Of a stretch of DNA of 64,000 bases, positions 1-10,468 are shown one piece after another. This DNA is from Excoecaria cochinchinensis (taxonomy: Eukaryota; Streptophyta; Magnoliopsida; Malpighiales; Euphorbiaceae), in the NCBI GenBank assembly GCA_947683425.1, contig CANTUQ010000055.1, positions 24,298,001-24,362,000 of the forward strand, in the 5' to 3' direction. The translations under genes were made by a program, and so were the position numbers. Position 1 is the stretch's first letter, and every line of letters starts with the position of its first letter. The notes under the pieces were generated by a model. The model was not told where the DNA came from. It did no database searches and saw only the letters and a list, made by a program, of their open reading frames with translations.

Positions 1-299
1 AAAAGAAGAAGAAGAGAGAGAATTGGGAGATCAGAATTTTTCATCTCTTTTCCCGTTTTCTCCTTGTCTTTCTTTTCCTTTGCTTTCCATTTTTGTGCCC
101 TAGCTTGGATTTAAGTCATATTTGGTGGGAATTGATCACCTCCTAGTCTCATTTTGGGTAAGTTTTTTGCATTTCCTTCATCTTCTTCATCTTGTTCTTG
201 TTCTTGTTCTTGTTCTTTTTCTTCTTCTTCTTCACATTTATGGTTTGGGTTTTGATCTAGGGTTCTTGTTTGTGTGATTTGTGGGTTTGGTTGTTAGTT

Positions 300-356
300 G
301 AGCCTCCTCGTGACCCCAAAGGGAAGGAGAAGGCGTCTGGAAGTGGCACTAAGTGA
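300..356 (+). other. Candidate LTR micro-exon A, lysine-rich peptide
   Basis: Reads EPPRDPKGKEKASGSGTK and then TGA. It follows a 3' splice-site-like TTAG (AG at 296-297), with a donor-like GGGTAAGT upstream (GT at 158-159). Parallel blocks in LTRs B (38911) and C (4610, minus) encode nearly the same peptide with mostly third-position differences. No in-frame ATG is visible, so translation is unproven and the start is unknown. Confidence 0.4.
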
Positions 357-767
357 TTAGGAGCCAAGGAAATTCAAGTTTGGGAGTTTTTATGATTTAT
401 GCATTTTTGTGATTTTTGCTCTTTGGATGAATTTCCGGAAATTTGTAGTTTCTTGATGTTCTTTGTAGTTTAAATGTTATGGGTATTGATTTAGATGTGT
501 TAAGAAGGCTTGAATGTGGCTTAATAAAATCAATTGTGTTCTTAATTGAGACGGATGATGAATAGTGCTGATATTTAATTCATGTAATTGGAGTTTGTTA
601 TTGGCATGATTTAATTGGAATTCTTCGTATAAATGTTGGGTTATATGTTGTTAATGATGTGTGGGTGGATGGAAATGAGGTAAGTTGAAGTTTGATTTGA
701 GTGTGTGTGATTGGGTGTTGTAAGAGTAAGATTTTCTGCAGAATTCTCGTGTAAGGGTTGGAAATCA

Positions 768-1100
768 CGACCCTGTCGCGAGGGCAACGTTGTCACAACC
801 TCGCGATAGAGCTCAGTGATAGTAGTCCTCGCACTCATTCGAGCTTTCACCAAGCGGAGCAGCAGGGCCTCTGTCGCGAGCACGACAGAGCGCTCGACTG
901 TCGAGCTATTTTGGGCGAACCTCTGTCGCGAGCGAGCTCTCGAGCGTGAGCGTGACGGATCGGGCTGGTAGCTCACTGTTGCTAGCGCGATGCTTGTTGC
1001 GAGCGCTATAATGAGTTGTATTGGATCCCCCGCGAGATCACGAAGATCGCCGTGGTCGCGACCTGGGGCAAGTTCGCCTCTATCGCGAGCGCGATAGTGA
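768..1100. repeat. CG-rich short-palindrome array in LTR A
   Basis: A run of CG-rich inverted repeats in an otherwise AT-rich LTR. Examples are 871-888 (arms CTGTCG/CGACAG), 892-906 (GCTCGA-CTG-TCGAGC) and 1080-1097 (CTATCGCG-AG-CGCGATAG). The arm change TG to TA is matched by CA to TA on the other side between units, so the palindromes change on both arms together. Function unknown. Confidence 0.7.
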
Positions 1101-1278
1101 CTTCTTCAGGCCTTGTTTTTTCGATTTTGTCTTATCTTCTAAAATGAATTTCAAATGGTTTCTTCATGAACTTTTACCTCAGTATGCTATATAATTTGCT
1201 TATTTATATGTGCAATATTATGAATCCTTCATGATAAATGATACGTTATGATTTGGAATGTAAATTGGATTACGTATG

Positions 1279-1553
1279 ACCTGCAAGAGTCAGTCTAGTG
1301 GATAGTTAGGCAGGCCTAATACAGTCTTTTAGCTGCAGGCTCAGTTCCGTTTGGACCCTGATCAGGTCCACGTCTTGTTCCTAGCGAACCCTTATGAATT
1401 TTTGATCTTGTTTAAGGTCCCTCCGAAAAACTATTTTGAATGTGATAAAATAAATGGTTTTTGATTCGTACCCGTAAGGTACTGTCTGTATTCGATTCAT
1501 ACCTGTAAGGTACTGTCTGTATACTCGTTATCCACTATTGTGAGTCAGCAGGT
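1279..1553 (+). other. Conserved LTR hairpin domain, copy A
   Basis: Closed by ACCTGC (1279-1284) with GCAGGT (1548-1553), and inside that TAGTGGATA (1296-1304) with TATCCACTA (1529-1537). The interior holds a degenerate palindrome at TTAGGCAGGCCTAA, the near-palindrome GGACCCTGATCAGGTCC, and two small hairpins built on GTACC/GGTAC. The same plan is seen in LTRs B, C, D and G and in part in F. Probably an RNA structure in the transcript leader; the role is inferred only. Confidence 0.6.
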
Positions 1554-1797
1554 GTTCTGTTTGCTTGGGTTTGCCTCGATATGATTATCAGAATGTGATA
1601 TCTGAATGAGCATGATAATGATTTGAGAGATCAGTTAATATGTATATGAATATGGATATGAGCTTCTGAATGTATGTCTTTATTCTGCAAACATGGTTAT
1701 ATATCTGACATGATTATCTGCATATGTCATATCGTATGTGATTTGCTTTGGTGACCATTATGAATGGCCATCCACTCCTTTGTGTGTGTGTTCCCCA

Positions 1798-1836
1798 CTA
1801 AGCATTATCGCTTAGCATGGTGTTTTATCTGTGCAG
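1798..1836 (+). other. Two-hairpin motif over splice-acceptor-like site, LTR A
   Basis: CTAAGC-ATTATC-GCTTAG (1798-1815) is followed by a weaker second stem and by a pyrimidine-containing stretch ending GTGCAG (AG at 1835-1836), which resembles a 3' splice site. The same arrangement recurs about 400-600 bp before the end of the Tekay-type LTRs in this window. Confidence 0.6.
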
Positions 1837-2227
1837 GTGCAGAAGGTGTTGTATTTTGGGAGAGTCACCGCCAATCAAGCCAACATAGAAGGGATTAGTG
1901 TTAGGGATTATTTTTGTAATTGTGATAATGATTCTTTTTGTAATAGAACTCTCATTGTATCAGTGATTTTGTAAGATTTTGCTCTATTTATTTTGGATAT
2001 GTAATTCTTTTGTATTGGCAATTGATCAAAACATTATTGTAATGATTTTGGTTATATTAATGCATGATCAGTTTTGCTTTCAAAGGTTTTAATTTTCGCT
2101 GTAATTCCATATGTTTATGATGTTTTAATGTCTGCGATTGTTCCGTCCTGTTTGGTGACACCCTTGCTCCTACGGCTTCCCACTCTAATGTGGATGGGTT
2201 CGCCTACGTATGGGTAGGGGGTGTTAC

Positions 2228-2530
2228 AATAAGACCCTTAAAAATGGCCAAAACAGAGGTGTCTTTACCTTGGCGGGTTCATGGGAGCAGTGTAGATTGT
2301 TTAATTGATATATAACGTTGTAGATGTTGTAATGATCTAATATTTGTTCCATTGGAGACTTAACATCCTAGGGAACAAATTTTAAGAGGAAGTTTTGCCT
2401 AAAATGGAGGTTTAAATGTTCGTTTAAGCTTAGCAAAATAGAGTACTGAAGCAGTCCTGAAGTTTTTGCTTCTATTTTGCTAAATTTTAGTATGTCACAG
2501 TGACAACCAATTCATTGCCACCATGACCAA
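2228..2530 (+). repeat. LTR G, left fragment
   Basis: Resembles the middle of LTR D, sharing the block TTGTTCCATTGGA followed by a CATCCTAGGGAACAA-like stretch with 43678-43740. It ends ACCAA at 2526-2530. The same five bases stand at 21226-21230, where an LTR of the same type resumes, so the two pieces are probably halves of one LTR split by the C insertion. No coding potential is seen. Confidence 0.6.
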
Positions 2531-2734
2531 TGTAATGACCGGGCCCGTACAGAACAGAATCAACTCCCCGGAACACATCCCGTCGGGAGGAGGACAGACA
2601 GAACTGGGTCCCAGTCATTACTCACAGAACTTCACACTCCCCTTGTGCATTTTTGCCTTCCGTGGGATTCGAACCAAGGACCTGGGGATAAGTCCTTTAA
2701 TTCTTAGAATCCCACTACCATTAGGCTATCTAAC
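2531..2734 (-). repeat. SINE-like piece with tRNA-type A and B boxes
   Basis: On the minus strand it begins GTTAGATAGCCTAATGG, which contains an A-box-like TAGCCTAATGGTAGTGG (2712-2728), followed 36 nt later by a perfect B box GGTTCGAATCC (2665-2675). This is the promoter layout of tRNA-derived SINEs. No poly-A tail is seen. Instead the far end (plus strand) is TGTAATGACCGGGCCC directly after ACCAA, which looks like an LTR terminus. It could therefore be a SINE, or the end of another LTR element carrying a tRNA-like stretch. Confidence 0.4.
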
Positions 2735-3123
2735 TGTAACACCCCCTTCCCATACGTAGGCGATCCCATCCGATAAGGAGTGAGATACCGTATGAGTCAA
2801 GGTGTCACCAAACAATAGCAAAGCGAAACATACATCCATTCATAACATACATTCATAAATATAGAATAATTAAAAACTTTACATGCAGAAAGCAAAAGCT
2901 GATCATGCATTACTATAATTAAACTATTACAATAATGATCTGATCAACTAGCTGATACAAAATAATATTACATATACAAAATATCGATACAAAAGCGGAA
3001 GCTGATACAGAGAGTTCTATACAAAGAGAATCAATAACTGATACAAAACTGAGCCCTACACTAATCCCTTCTGTGTTGGCTTGATGACGGCGACTCTCCC
3101 AAATCAAAACGCCTTCTGCACCT

Positions 3124-3162
3124 GCACGGGTAAAAACACCGTGCTAAGCGATAAACGCTTAG
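3124..3162 (-). other. Two-hairpin motif, LTR C
   Basis: Stem 1 pairs CTAAGCG (3144-3150) with CGCTTAG (3156-3162). Stem 2 pairs GCACGG (3124-3129) with CCGTGC (3139-3144). On the minus strand the end of stem 2 reads CCGTGCAGG, an acceptor-like AG/G. Another copy lies at about 10304-10342 in the 5' LTR. Confidence 0.6.
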
Positions 3163-3414
3163 TGGGGAAACACACATAAATAATGGACGGCCATTCACAA
3201 TGGTCGTCAAGGCATAACACATTCACAATGGCAGAATGCAAAGGCTATAACATAATCCATAGAAACATGCTCATGTAATAAAGCCATACAATTAGTATTT
3301 CATAATCATACTCATTCAGAAATAATCCATAATACAATACATTGATATACTCATTCAGATAATCCTTTTTACAGCCAAATCAGATCAAGCAGTTCAAATA
3401 AACATTTAAAGAAC

Positions 3415-3690
3415 ACCTGCTGACTCTAGATAGTGGATAACGAGTGTACAGACAGTACTTTCCGGGTACGAGCCGATTACAGACAGTACATTACGGGTAC
3501 TAACCGATTTAACCATTTTACTTTAACTTTCACAGATATTTTCAAAAGGGACCTTAAACAAGATCCAATACAGAAAAGGGTTCGCGAGGAACCAAACGGG
3601 GACCTGATCGGGGTCCAAACAGAACTATGGGCTGCAGCAACAGACTCTATTAGGCATGCCTAACTATCCACTGACTCGACTCTAGCAGGT
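3415..3690 (-). other. Conserved LTR hairpin domain, copy C
   Basis: Outer pair ACCTGC (3415-3420) with GCAGGT (3685-3690). Inner pair AGTGGATA (3432-3439) with TATCCACT (3665-3672). The 14-bp palindrome TTAGGCATGCCTAA lies just inside. A second copy is at 17175-17450 in the 5' LTR, where the outer ACCTGC has become ACCTGA. Confidence 0.6.
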
Positions 3691-3895
3691 TATGCGTCAT
3701 TCAAATCACATTTCAGAGTACGGAATATAATTCATCAGAAAATCATGGCATTACGCATATCGAAGCATTTAACAGAATGTCATGCATCAAGCAACAGTAA
3801 CATTCATTCAGGAGAAATAACAAATTCACTTCTGAGTTAAAAACTGGGAAATTTCGGAAAAACGGGCTGAACGGAGAAACGGGTGAGGTTGGCTG

Positions 3896-4233
3896 GTCAC
3901 GAGGCGTGACTGGCCTCCTCACCAGGCAGGTCACGCGACGTGACCGAGGGTCACGCGATGTGACTTCCGTGTTTCTCGCTGATCACGTTGCGTGATCTTT
4001 GCAAATCACGCAACACCCCTCGCAGGTCCCGGCGTGACTGGACGTCACGCCTCGTGACTTGCTATACTCAAGCAGATCACGTAGCGTGATCTCGCAGATC
4101 ACGCACGCCTCGCCTCGCAGGTCGCACGACGTGACCGAAGGTCACGTCCCGTGACTTGCTTACTCATCAGCTGGTCACGCGACTGGCTTCTCAGCAGGCA
4201 GGTCACGCCGTGACCGAGGGTCACGCGACGTGA
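3896..4233. repeat. CG-rich palindrome array in LTR C
   Basis: About nine units of the form GTCACG-NNN-CGTGAC or GATCACG-NNN-CGTGATC, for example 3896-3910, 3929-3945, 3981-3997, 4075-4091, 4141-4155 and 4219-4233. The spacer is usually 3 nt. Arms alternate between GTC/GAC and ATC/GAT, changing on both sides together. The other LTR copy is at 17656-17993. Confidence 0.8.
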
Positions 4234-4550
4234 CTTGCCTTCCTTCGTAGCGAGTCACGCGACAGAGAGAGTTTAAACAGTACTTCAATTTTCCCAGAAT
4301 TTCCACGATTTCCAGAACCAAGAATTCAATCCCAATTTGATTTAAAACCATACAAACCTATTCTTACCTTCCAGAAATTATCCCAAACAACATCGGCAAT
4401 AATTATACAACTCAATTCATCAAATAATTAACCAAATCAAATCAAGAACATACACATTCAAACTTAGAAGAACATGAACCCTAGAATTACAGTAACTTCA
4501 AAATCATACAATTTCACAAGTAAACATTCCCAAACCTGGATTCTAATCTT

Positions 4551-4610
4551 CTAACACTTAGTCCCACTGCTCCCAGCAACCTCTTTGCCTTTGGGATCGC
4601 GTGGAGCCTC
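4551..4610 (-). other. Candidate LTR micro-exon C
   Basis: The minus strand reads EAPRDPKGKEVAGSSGTKC and then TAG, after an acceptor-like GTTCTAG. Compared with micro-exons A and B, most nucleotide differences fall at third positions. An identical copy lies at 18311-18370. No in-frame ATG is seen. Confidence 0.4.
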
Positions 4611-5155
4611 AGCTAGAACACAAACACAGTAATGAATATCAACATGCAACCCTAAATTAAAACTCAACCTAAAGAAAAAGATGAAGATGTAAAGTTACAG
4701 TAACACAAAGACAAAGACATACACTTACCAAGCTAGGGGATGCAAGGAGAGATTAACTTCACCAATCAAACTAGAATCCACACCACCATACTTAGAGTAA
4801 AGAAAATGGAGAAAAAGAAGAGAAGAAACGTCAGAGAAAGAAGATAACGTAAATCTGTTATCTTCACTTCTTTCTTTTTCTTTTCTTTGCCCTAAGTATG
4901 TGTCTAAATCCTATTGATGAAGCTAACTGCTCACACCCTAACTCAACAACATCACACACACATAATGTATTCTTAATTAAAACACCCTACAATGGTATGC
5001 TCCAATGTACACAATTAATTCCTAACTAATTCACACACTAATGTCATGTATGCACCCACATAATAATAAATCCCAAAATCATTCATTTTACTGAAATACC
5101 CTTATGACATACTGAACACATGCGAATGCTTACACATACAGACAGACAGACAGGC

Positions 5156-8100
5156 TCATTCTACTAGGGGGCAAACGGGGTGTGACAACTCTCCCCTACT
5201 AATAAGAATTTCGTCCTCGAAATTCTCACCTGAACTGAATAACTGAGGGTATTGAGCTCTCATGGACTCCTCTGGTTCCCAAGTCGCTTCTTCGACTCCA
5301 TGATGGATCCACAATACTTTAACTAAGGGAATCTACTTATTCCTCAACTGCCTCACCTCTCGGGCTAGAATAGCTCGCGGTTCCTCATCATAAGAGAAGT
5401 CTGGCTGAACCTGGATATCCTGAACTGACAGAACATGCGAAGGATCTGATCTGTACCGACGAAGCATCGAAACGTGGAATACATCATGCAACTTTGCTAA
5501 CTCCATCGGTAGCGCCAATCTGTAGGCTACAGGCCCTACCTTAGCCAAAATATCATAAGGTCCAATGAAACGAGGACTCAACTTACCCTTCTTTCCAAAT
5601 CGAAGCACTCTCCTCCAAGGAGAAACTTTAAGGAAAACTTTGTCCCCGAGCTCAAAATGCACATCTTTCCTCTTTAAATTGGCATAAGACTTATGTCGAT
5701 CCTTTGCTGCCTTCAAATTCCGCTGCACTACTCTGATCTTCTCTTCAGTATCTCTGACCAAGTCTGGTCCAATCATAGCTCTCTCGGATAGCTCGGTCCA
5801 ACAAATCGGAGTCCTACACTGACGACCATACAAAGCCTCATATGGTGCCATACCGATACTCGACTGAAAACTGTTGTTGTAGGCAAACTCCATCAACGAT
5901 ACATATCTGTCCCAACTACCCGAAAAGTCCAAAGCACAAGCTCTCATCATATCCTCCAGAATCTGAATAACTCACTCTGACTGACCGTCGGTCTGAGGAT
6001 GAAACGCTGTACTGAAGTTCAACCTAGTGCCCAAAGCTCTCTGTAACTCCTTCCAAAACTTGGAAGTAAACCTCGGATCCCGATCTGACACTATGGACAA
6101 AGGCACACCATGCAACCGAACTATCTCATCCACATAGATACTGGCCAACCTGTCCATGGAGTAGTCCACTCTAACCGGTAAGAAGTGAGCTGACTTCGTA
6201 AGCCGATCCACAATAACCCAAACTGAATCATGCTTCTTCTTGGTCAAAGGCAAACCAGAAACAAAGTCCATGGTGATATCATTCCATTTCCACTCAGGAA
6301 TGGATAAAGGCATAAGCAAACCCGAAGGAACCTGATGCTCGGCCTTTACCTGCTGACAAGTCAAGCACTTGGAAACAAAATCCACTATATCACGCTTCAT
6401 ACCAGACCACCAATAGAATTGCTTCATGTCTCTGTACATCTTCTCACTGCCCGGATGCATAGTAAAGACTGAACTATGCGCCTCACTCATGAGCTGTCTC
6501 CTCAAATCCTCAGACTCTGGCACACACAAGCGATCTCTAAACATAAGTACCTCATCCTGAACTGAGAACTCGGACTGCTTACCCGATCTAACCTCATGTA
6601 CAATCTGCTGAAGCCTCTGGTCATCTCTCTGAGCATCTACAATCCTCTGTCTCAAGGTAGGCCTCACACGCAACTGGGCAAGCAAAGCCCCATCTGAACC
6701 AAAACGCCATCTGAAACGCCTCAAGAATAAGGCTGAAACCGATTTTCGACTCAAAGCATCGGCGACTACATTAGCCTTACCAGGATGGTAATCCACAATG
6801 CAGTCGTAGTCCTTAAACAACTCAAGCCATCTGCGCTATCTCATGTTCAACTCTTTCTGTGAAAGGAAGTACTTCAAACTCTTGTGGTCCGAGAAGATCC
6901 TACACTTCTCCCCATACAAGTAATGACGCCAAATCTTTAAAGCAAAGATCACAGCTGCCAACTCTAAATCATGCGTCGGATAGTTCTTCTCATGTGGCTT
7001 CAACTGACGAGAAGCATAAGCTACTACTTTTCCTTCCTGCATCAGCACACATCCAAGACCAACTCCAGAAGCATCACTGTAAATGACAAACTCCTTACCC
7101 GAGATGGGTTGAGTAAGGATAGGAGCCTTAACAAGCAACTGCTTTAACCGATCAAAACAAGACTGACACCTGTCTGACCACTCAAATCTGACTCCTTTCC
7201 TCAACAACCTAGTCATAGGAGCAGCAATCACAGAAAATCCTTTAACGAACCGACGGTAGTAACCTGCTAAACCGAGGAAACTCCTCACTTCCTGAACATT
7301 TCGAGGCGCTTTCCAATCAACTATCGCCTCAATCTTGGCTGGATCAACCTGAATACCTCTAGCTGAAACAATGTGACCCAAGAATGATACTTCTTGAAGC
7401 CAGAAATCACACTTGCTAAGCTTAGCAAACAAATGACGCTCTCTCAACATCTGAAGGACTAATCGGAGATGCTCCTCATGCTCACTCTCATCCTTGGAAT
7501 ACACCAAGATGTCATCAATGAACACTACTACAAATCGATCTAAGTATGACCTAAACACACGATTCATCAGATCCATAAAAGCCGCTGGAGCATTAGTCAA
7601 ACTGAACGGCATCACAAGAAACTCATAGTGACCATACCTAGTCCGAAATGCAGTCTTCACCACATCTGCATCCTGAACCCGTAGCTGATAATACCCTGAT
7701 CGAAGATCTATCTTGGAAAAGACACCCGCACCTCGAAGCTGATCAAATAAATCCTCAATCCTAGGCAAAGGATACTTGTTCTTCACTGTAACTTTATTAA
7801 TCTGGCGGTAGTCAATACACATCCGCAGAGATCCATCTTTCTTCTTGACAAACAGAACTGGAGCTCCCCAAGGAGATATGCTAGGTCGAATAAACCCCTT
7901 ATCCAATAACTCTTGTAGCTGAGATTTAAGTTCCCTCAACTCTACAGGAGCCATCCGATAAGGTGCTCTCGAAATAGGTGTAGTACCTGGCATGATCTCA
8001 ATGGACAACTCAACCTCTCTCTCAGGAGGCAAACCAGGCAACTCACTCGGGAATACATCACTGAACTCCTGCACTATAGGAATGTCCTCAATCTGAACCT

Positions 8101-9787
8101 GATCCCTCCTGGAATCTAACACAACTGCTAGAAAAGCCTCACATCCTTTCCTGATAAATCTCTTGGCTTGCATCGCAGAAATCACATTATTCACTGAACT
8201 AGCACCCAAACCTTTCAGAAACACAAGAGACTGACTTCTGTCCCGAAGTACAACTGTCTTCCTATGGCAATCAACTACAGCCCGATACTTACCCAACCAG
8301 TCCATACCCAGAATCAGATCAAACTCTCTGAAAGGTAACTCAATCAGATCCGCTGGAAGCACAGCTCCCTCAACAATCAGAGGACAACTCCTAAAAACTC
8401 TACTCACACTGACACTATGCCCTAATGGACTGGTCACACAAATCTCATAATCTAACTGATCAACAGAATACAATTTATCAACAATTTTATCTGTGCACAA
8501 ATATGAGTGTGTGGAACCAGGATCAATTAGAGCATACAACTCAGTGTCATGGAGTAGGAACTTACCAGCAATAACATCAGGCGCATCCTGCTCATCTCTG
8601 GCTCTCATAGCATAAGCTCTAATGGCAGCCTGAGGAGGATGCTCAACAGTCTCAGAAGCAGCTCCATCTCTATGCCGTCCACCTCTCCCTCTACCTCGAC
8701 CTCTACCTCGGGTAGCCTGAGAAGCATTCGAACCAACCCTACTAGCTCCTCCCTGAGGTCCTGAATCCTCAATCGACTGGGGACAACCAGCCACACGGTG
8801 CTCAGTACTCCCACATCTGAAACATCCCCCAGTAAGCTACCTGCACTCACCCCGGTGAGCCTTGCTGCAATTCTCACAAATAGGTATGGCATCAGATTTA
8901 CCTCCCCTACCAGAACCTGTCACAGCTGCAGAACCCTGACGTCTACCTCTAGAAGCCGGACCAGATGCTGACTCATCCTGTGGGTTCCTAGATCTCTTAC
9001 CCGCTGAAGAACCACCACGAGAAGAACTCCTCCTCTGAGCTCTCTCTCTCAACACAGTCTCTGATAACTCGGCTCTCACTGCAGCCTCCACTATCTGATA
9101 GTAGCTAACTCCAGGTATACACATCAAGGAAATCAAAGCAATCTTCAATGACTCATTTAACCCAGCCTCGAAATGCTTGCATCTAAAGTCATCAGTCATA
9201 ATTCCTCGTGGGGCATAGCGCGATAACCTGTTGAACTCTTTCTCATACTCAGCTACAGACAAAGCCCTCTGCTTCAAACTCAAAAACTGCGCCCATCTCG
9301 AATCTCTATAAGTCTGAGTAATGTACTTCTTTATGAACTCACCCTCAAAGAACTCCCAGGTAATCGGATCCGGTAGCTGAGGATGCCTGCAAACCAACTC
9401 CCACCACTCAAAAGCAGACCCCTGAAGAAGAGCTAATGCACACTCTGCCTGCTTGTCGGGAGGACACCGAATCTCTCTCAAAGCACGCTTAACTTTGTCT
9501 AACCATCTCTCTGCGATCTCAGACTCATTCAAACCCGTACCATAGAAATCCTCAACTCCTGCCCTTCTCAAATTCTCCATAGGTGCTCTAGGAGCAGTCA
9601 CTCTCTCCAAAACCCTAGCCATGTCCTGATGCAGTCTAAACATAGCCTCAAAGGGCATGGCTACGGCCTTGGGCTGGACCCTAGCATGCTGAGCCGACAC
9701 AGTAACAGAAACAGACTGATCTACAGCGGGAGGATTCACACTCTCGGCGGACTCCTCACGCGCACCATGAGCAGAATTAGAAGCCAT
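5156..9787 (-). pseudogene. Element C gag-pol polyprotein, one frame, four nonsense codons
   Basis: A single frame from ATG at 9787 covers the whole polyprotein; its terminal stop lies in the 3' LTR. Order: Gag; a CCHC zinc knuckle (CFRCGS..H....C, 8783-8824) preceded by a C-x2-C-x3-H-x3-C motif; aspartic protease (ALIDPGSTHSY, near 8510-8550); reverse transcriptase (VVFIDDILVYS, near 7500-7540); RNase H (YSDASGVGLG, near 7040-7080); integrase with HHCC and DDE residues (DFVSGLP, SDRDPRF, and E after the stop at 5972); and a C-terminal chromodomain reading to about 5215. Stops lie at 8837-8839, 6836-6838, 5972-5974 and 5333-5335. By family alignment they replace Trp, Gln, Arg and Gln, each one C-to-T or G-to-A change away. 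There is no frameshift. One RT motif reads FSLTNAP where FGLTNAP is usual. Clade assignment rests on the primer site and chromodomain. Confidence 0.92.
5188..5224 (-). other. Polypurine tract and conserved stem, element C
   Basis: On the minus strand the tract AGTAGGGGAGAGT (5188-5200) abuts the 3' LTR and would prime plus-strand DNA synthesis. Just upstream, AATTTCG-AGGA-CGAAATT (5207-5224) is a perfect inverted repeat that also encodes the end of the polyprotein. Confidence 0.75.
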
Positions 9788-9892
9788 CTAAACAAACAAG
9801 AAACAACCGTATCAGCCAACACAGATCTAGACACATACACATCTAAGAAACTCGAAACAATCATAACAACACCCAGAAACGCCTAAACCTAT

Positions 9893-9904
9893 GCTCTGAT
9901 ACCA
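9893..9904 (-). other. Primer-binding site, initiator tRNA-Met type, element C
   Basis: The minus strand reads TGGTATCAGAGC shortly after the 5' LTR. This is the standard complement of the plant initiator tRNA-Met 3' end. Confidence 0.9.
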
Positions 9905-9909
9905 CTAAC

Positions 9910-10468
9910 TATAACACCCCCTTCCCATACGTAGGCGATCCCATCCGATAAGGAGTGAGATACCGTATGAGTCAAGGTGTCACCAAACAATAGCAAAGCG
10001 AAACATACATCCATTCATAACATACATTCATAAATATAGAATAATTAAAAACTTTACATGCAGAAAGAAAAAGCTGATCATGCATTACTATAATTAAACT
10101 ATTACAATAATGATCTGATCAACTAGCTGATACAAAATAATATTACATATACAAAATATCGATACAAAAGCGGAAGCTGATACAGAGAGTTCTATACAAA
10201 GAGAATAAATAACTGATACAAAACTGAGCCCTACACTAATCCATTCTGTGTTGGCTTGATGACGGCGACTCTCCCAAATCAAAACGCCTTCCGCACCTGC
10301 ACGGGTAAAAACACCGTGCTAAGCGATAAACGCTTAGTGGGGAAACACACATAAATAATGGACGGCCATTCACAATGGTCGTCAAGGCATAACACATTCA
10401 CAATGGCAGAATGCAAAGGCTATAACATAATCCATACAAACATGCTCATGTAATAAAGCCATACAATT
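9910..10468 (-). repeat. Element C 5' LTR, part 1
   Basis: LTR terminus at the primer-site side; its end reads TATAAC where the other copy has TGTAAC. It is interrupted at 10468 by element F, and the last five bases CAATT are that element's target-site duplication. Confidence 0.92.

Larger units (their letters stand above)
1..2227 (+). repeat. LTR A, Tekay/Del-type, 3' part (left end outside window)
   Basis: The segment ends in the typical LTR terminus GTGTTACA at 2227 and shares its order of landmarks with LTRs B and C: a donor-like GTAAGT (158), a lysine-rich micro-exon (300-356), CG-rich palindromes (768-1100), a hairpin domain (1279-1553) and a two-hairpin motif (1798-1836). No primer-binding site follows, so it is a 3' LTR or a solo LTR rather than a 5' LTR. 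The sequence after it (2228 on) is the middle of a different LTR (G), so A appears inserted into G. The start lies outside the window and the target-site duplication cannot be tested. Confidence 0.75.
2735..5187 (-). repeat. Element C 3' LTR
   Basis: 2453 bp, minus-strand ends TGTCACACC and GTGTTACA. It carries, in transcription order, a donor-like GTAAGT, the micro-exon (4610-4551), the palindrome array (4233-3896), the hairpin domain (3690-3415) and the two-hairpin motif (3162-3124). Confidence 0.92.

Noticed and set aside
2665..2734. A tRNA gene on the minus strand
   Set aside because: A and B boxes are present, but no acceptor stem or proper anticodon arm can be formed, so only a tRNA-derived repeat is claimed.
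2523..2759. A 78-codon plus-strand frame
   Set aside because: It spans three unrelated repeats (LTR G, the SINE-like piece and LTR C) and has no protein resemblance.
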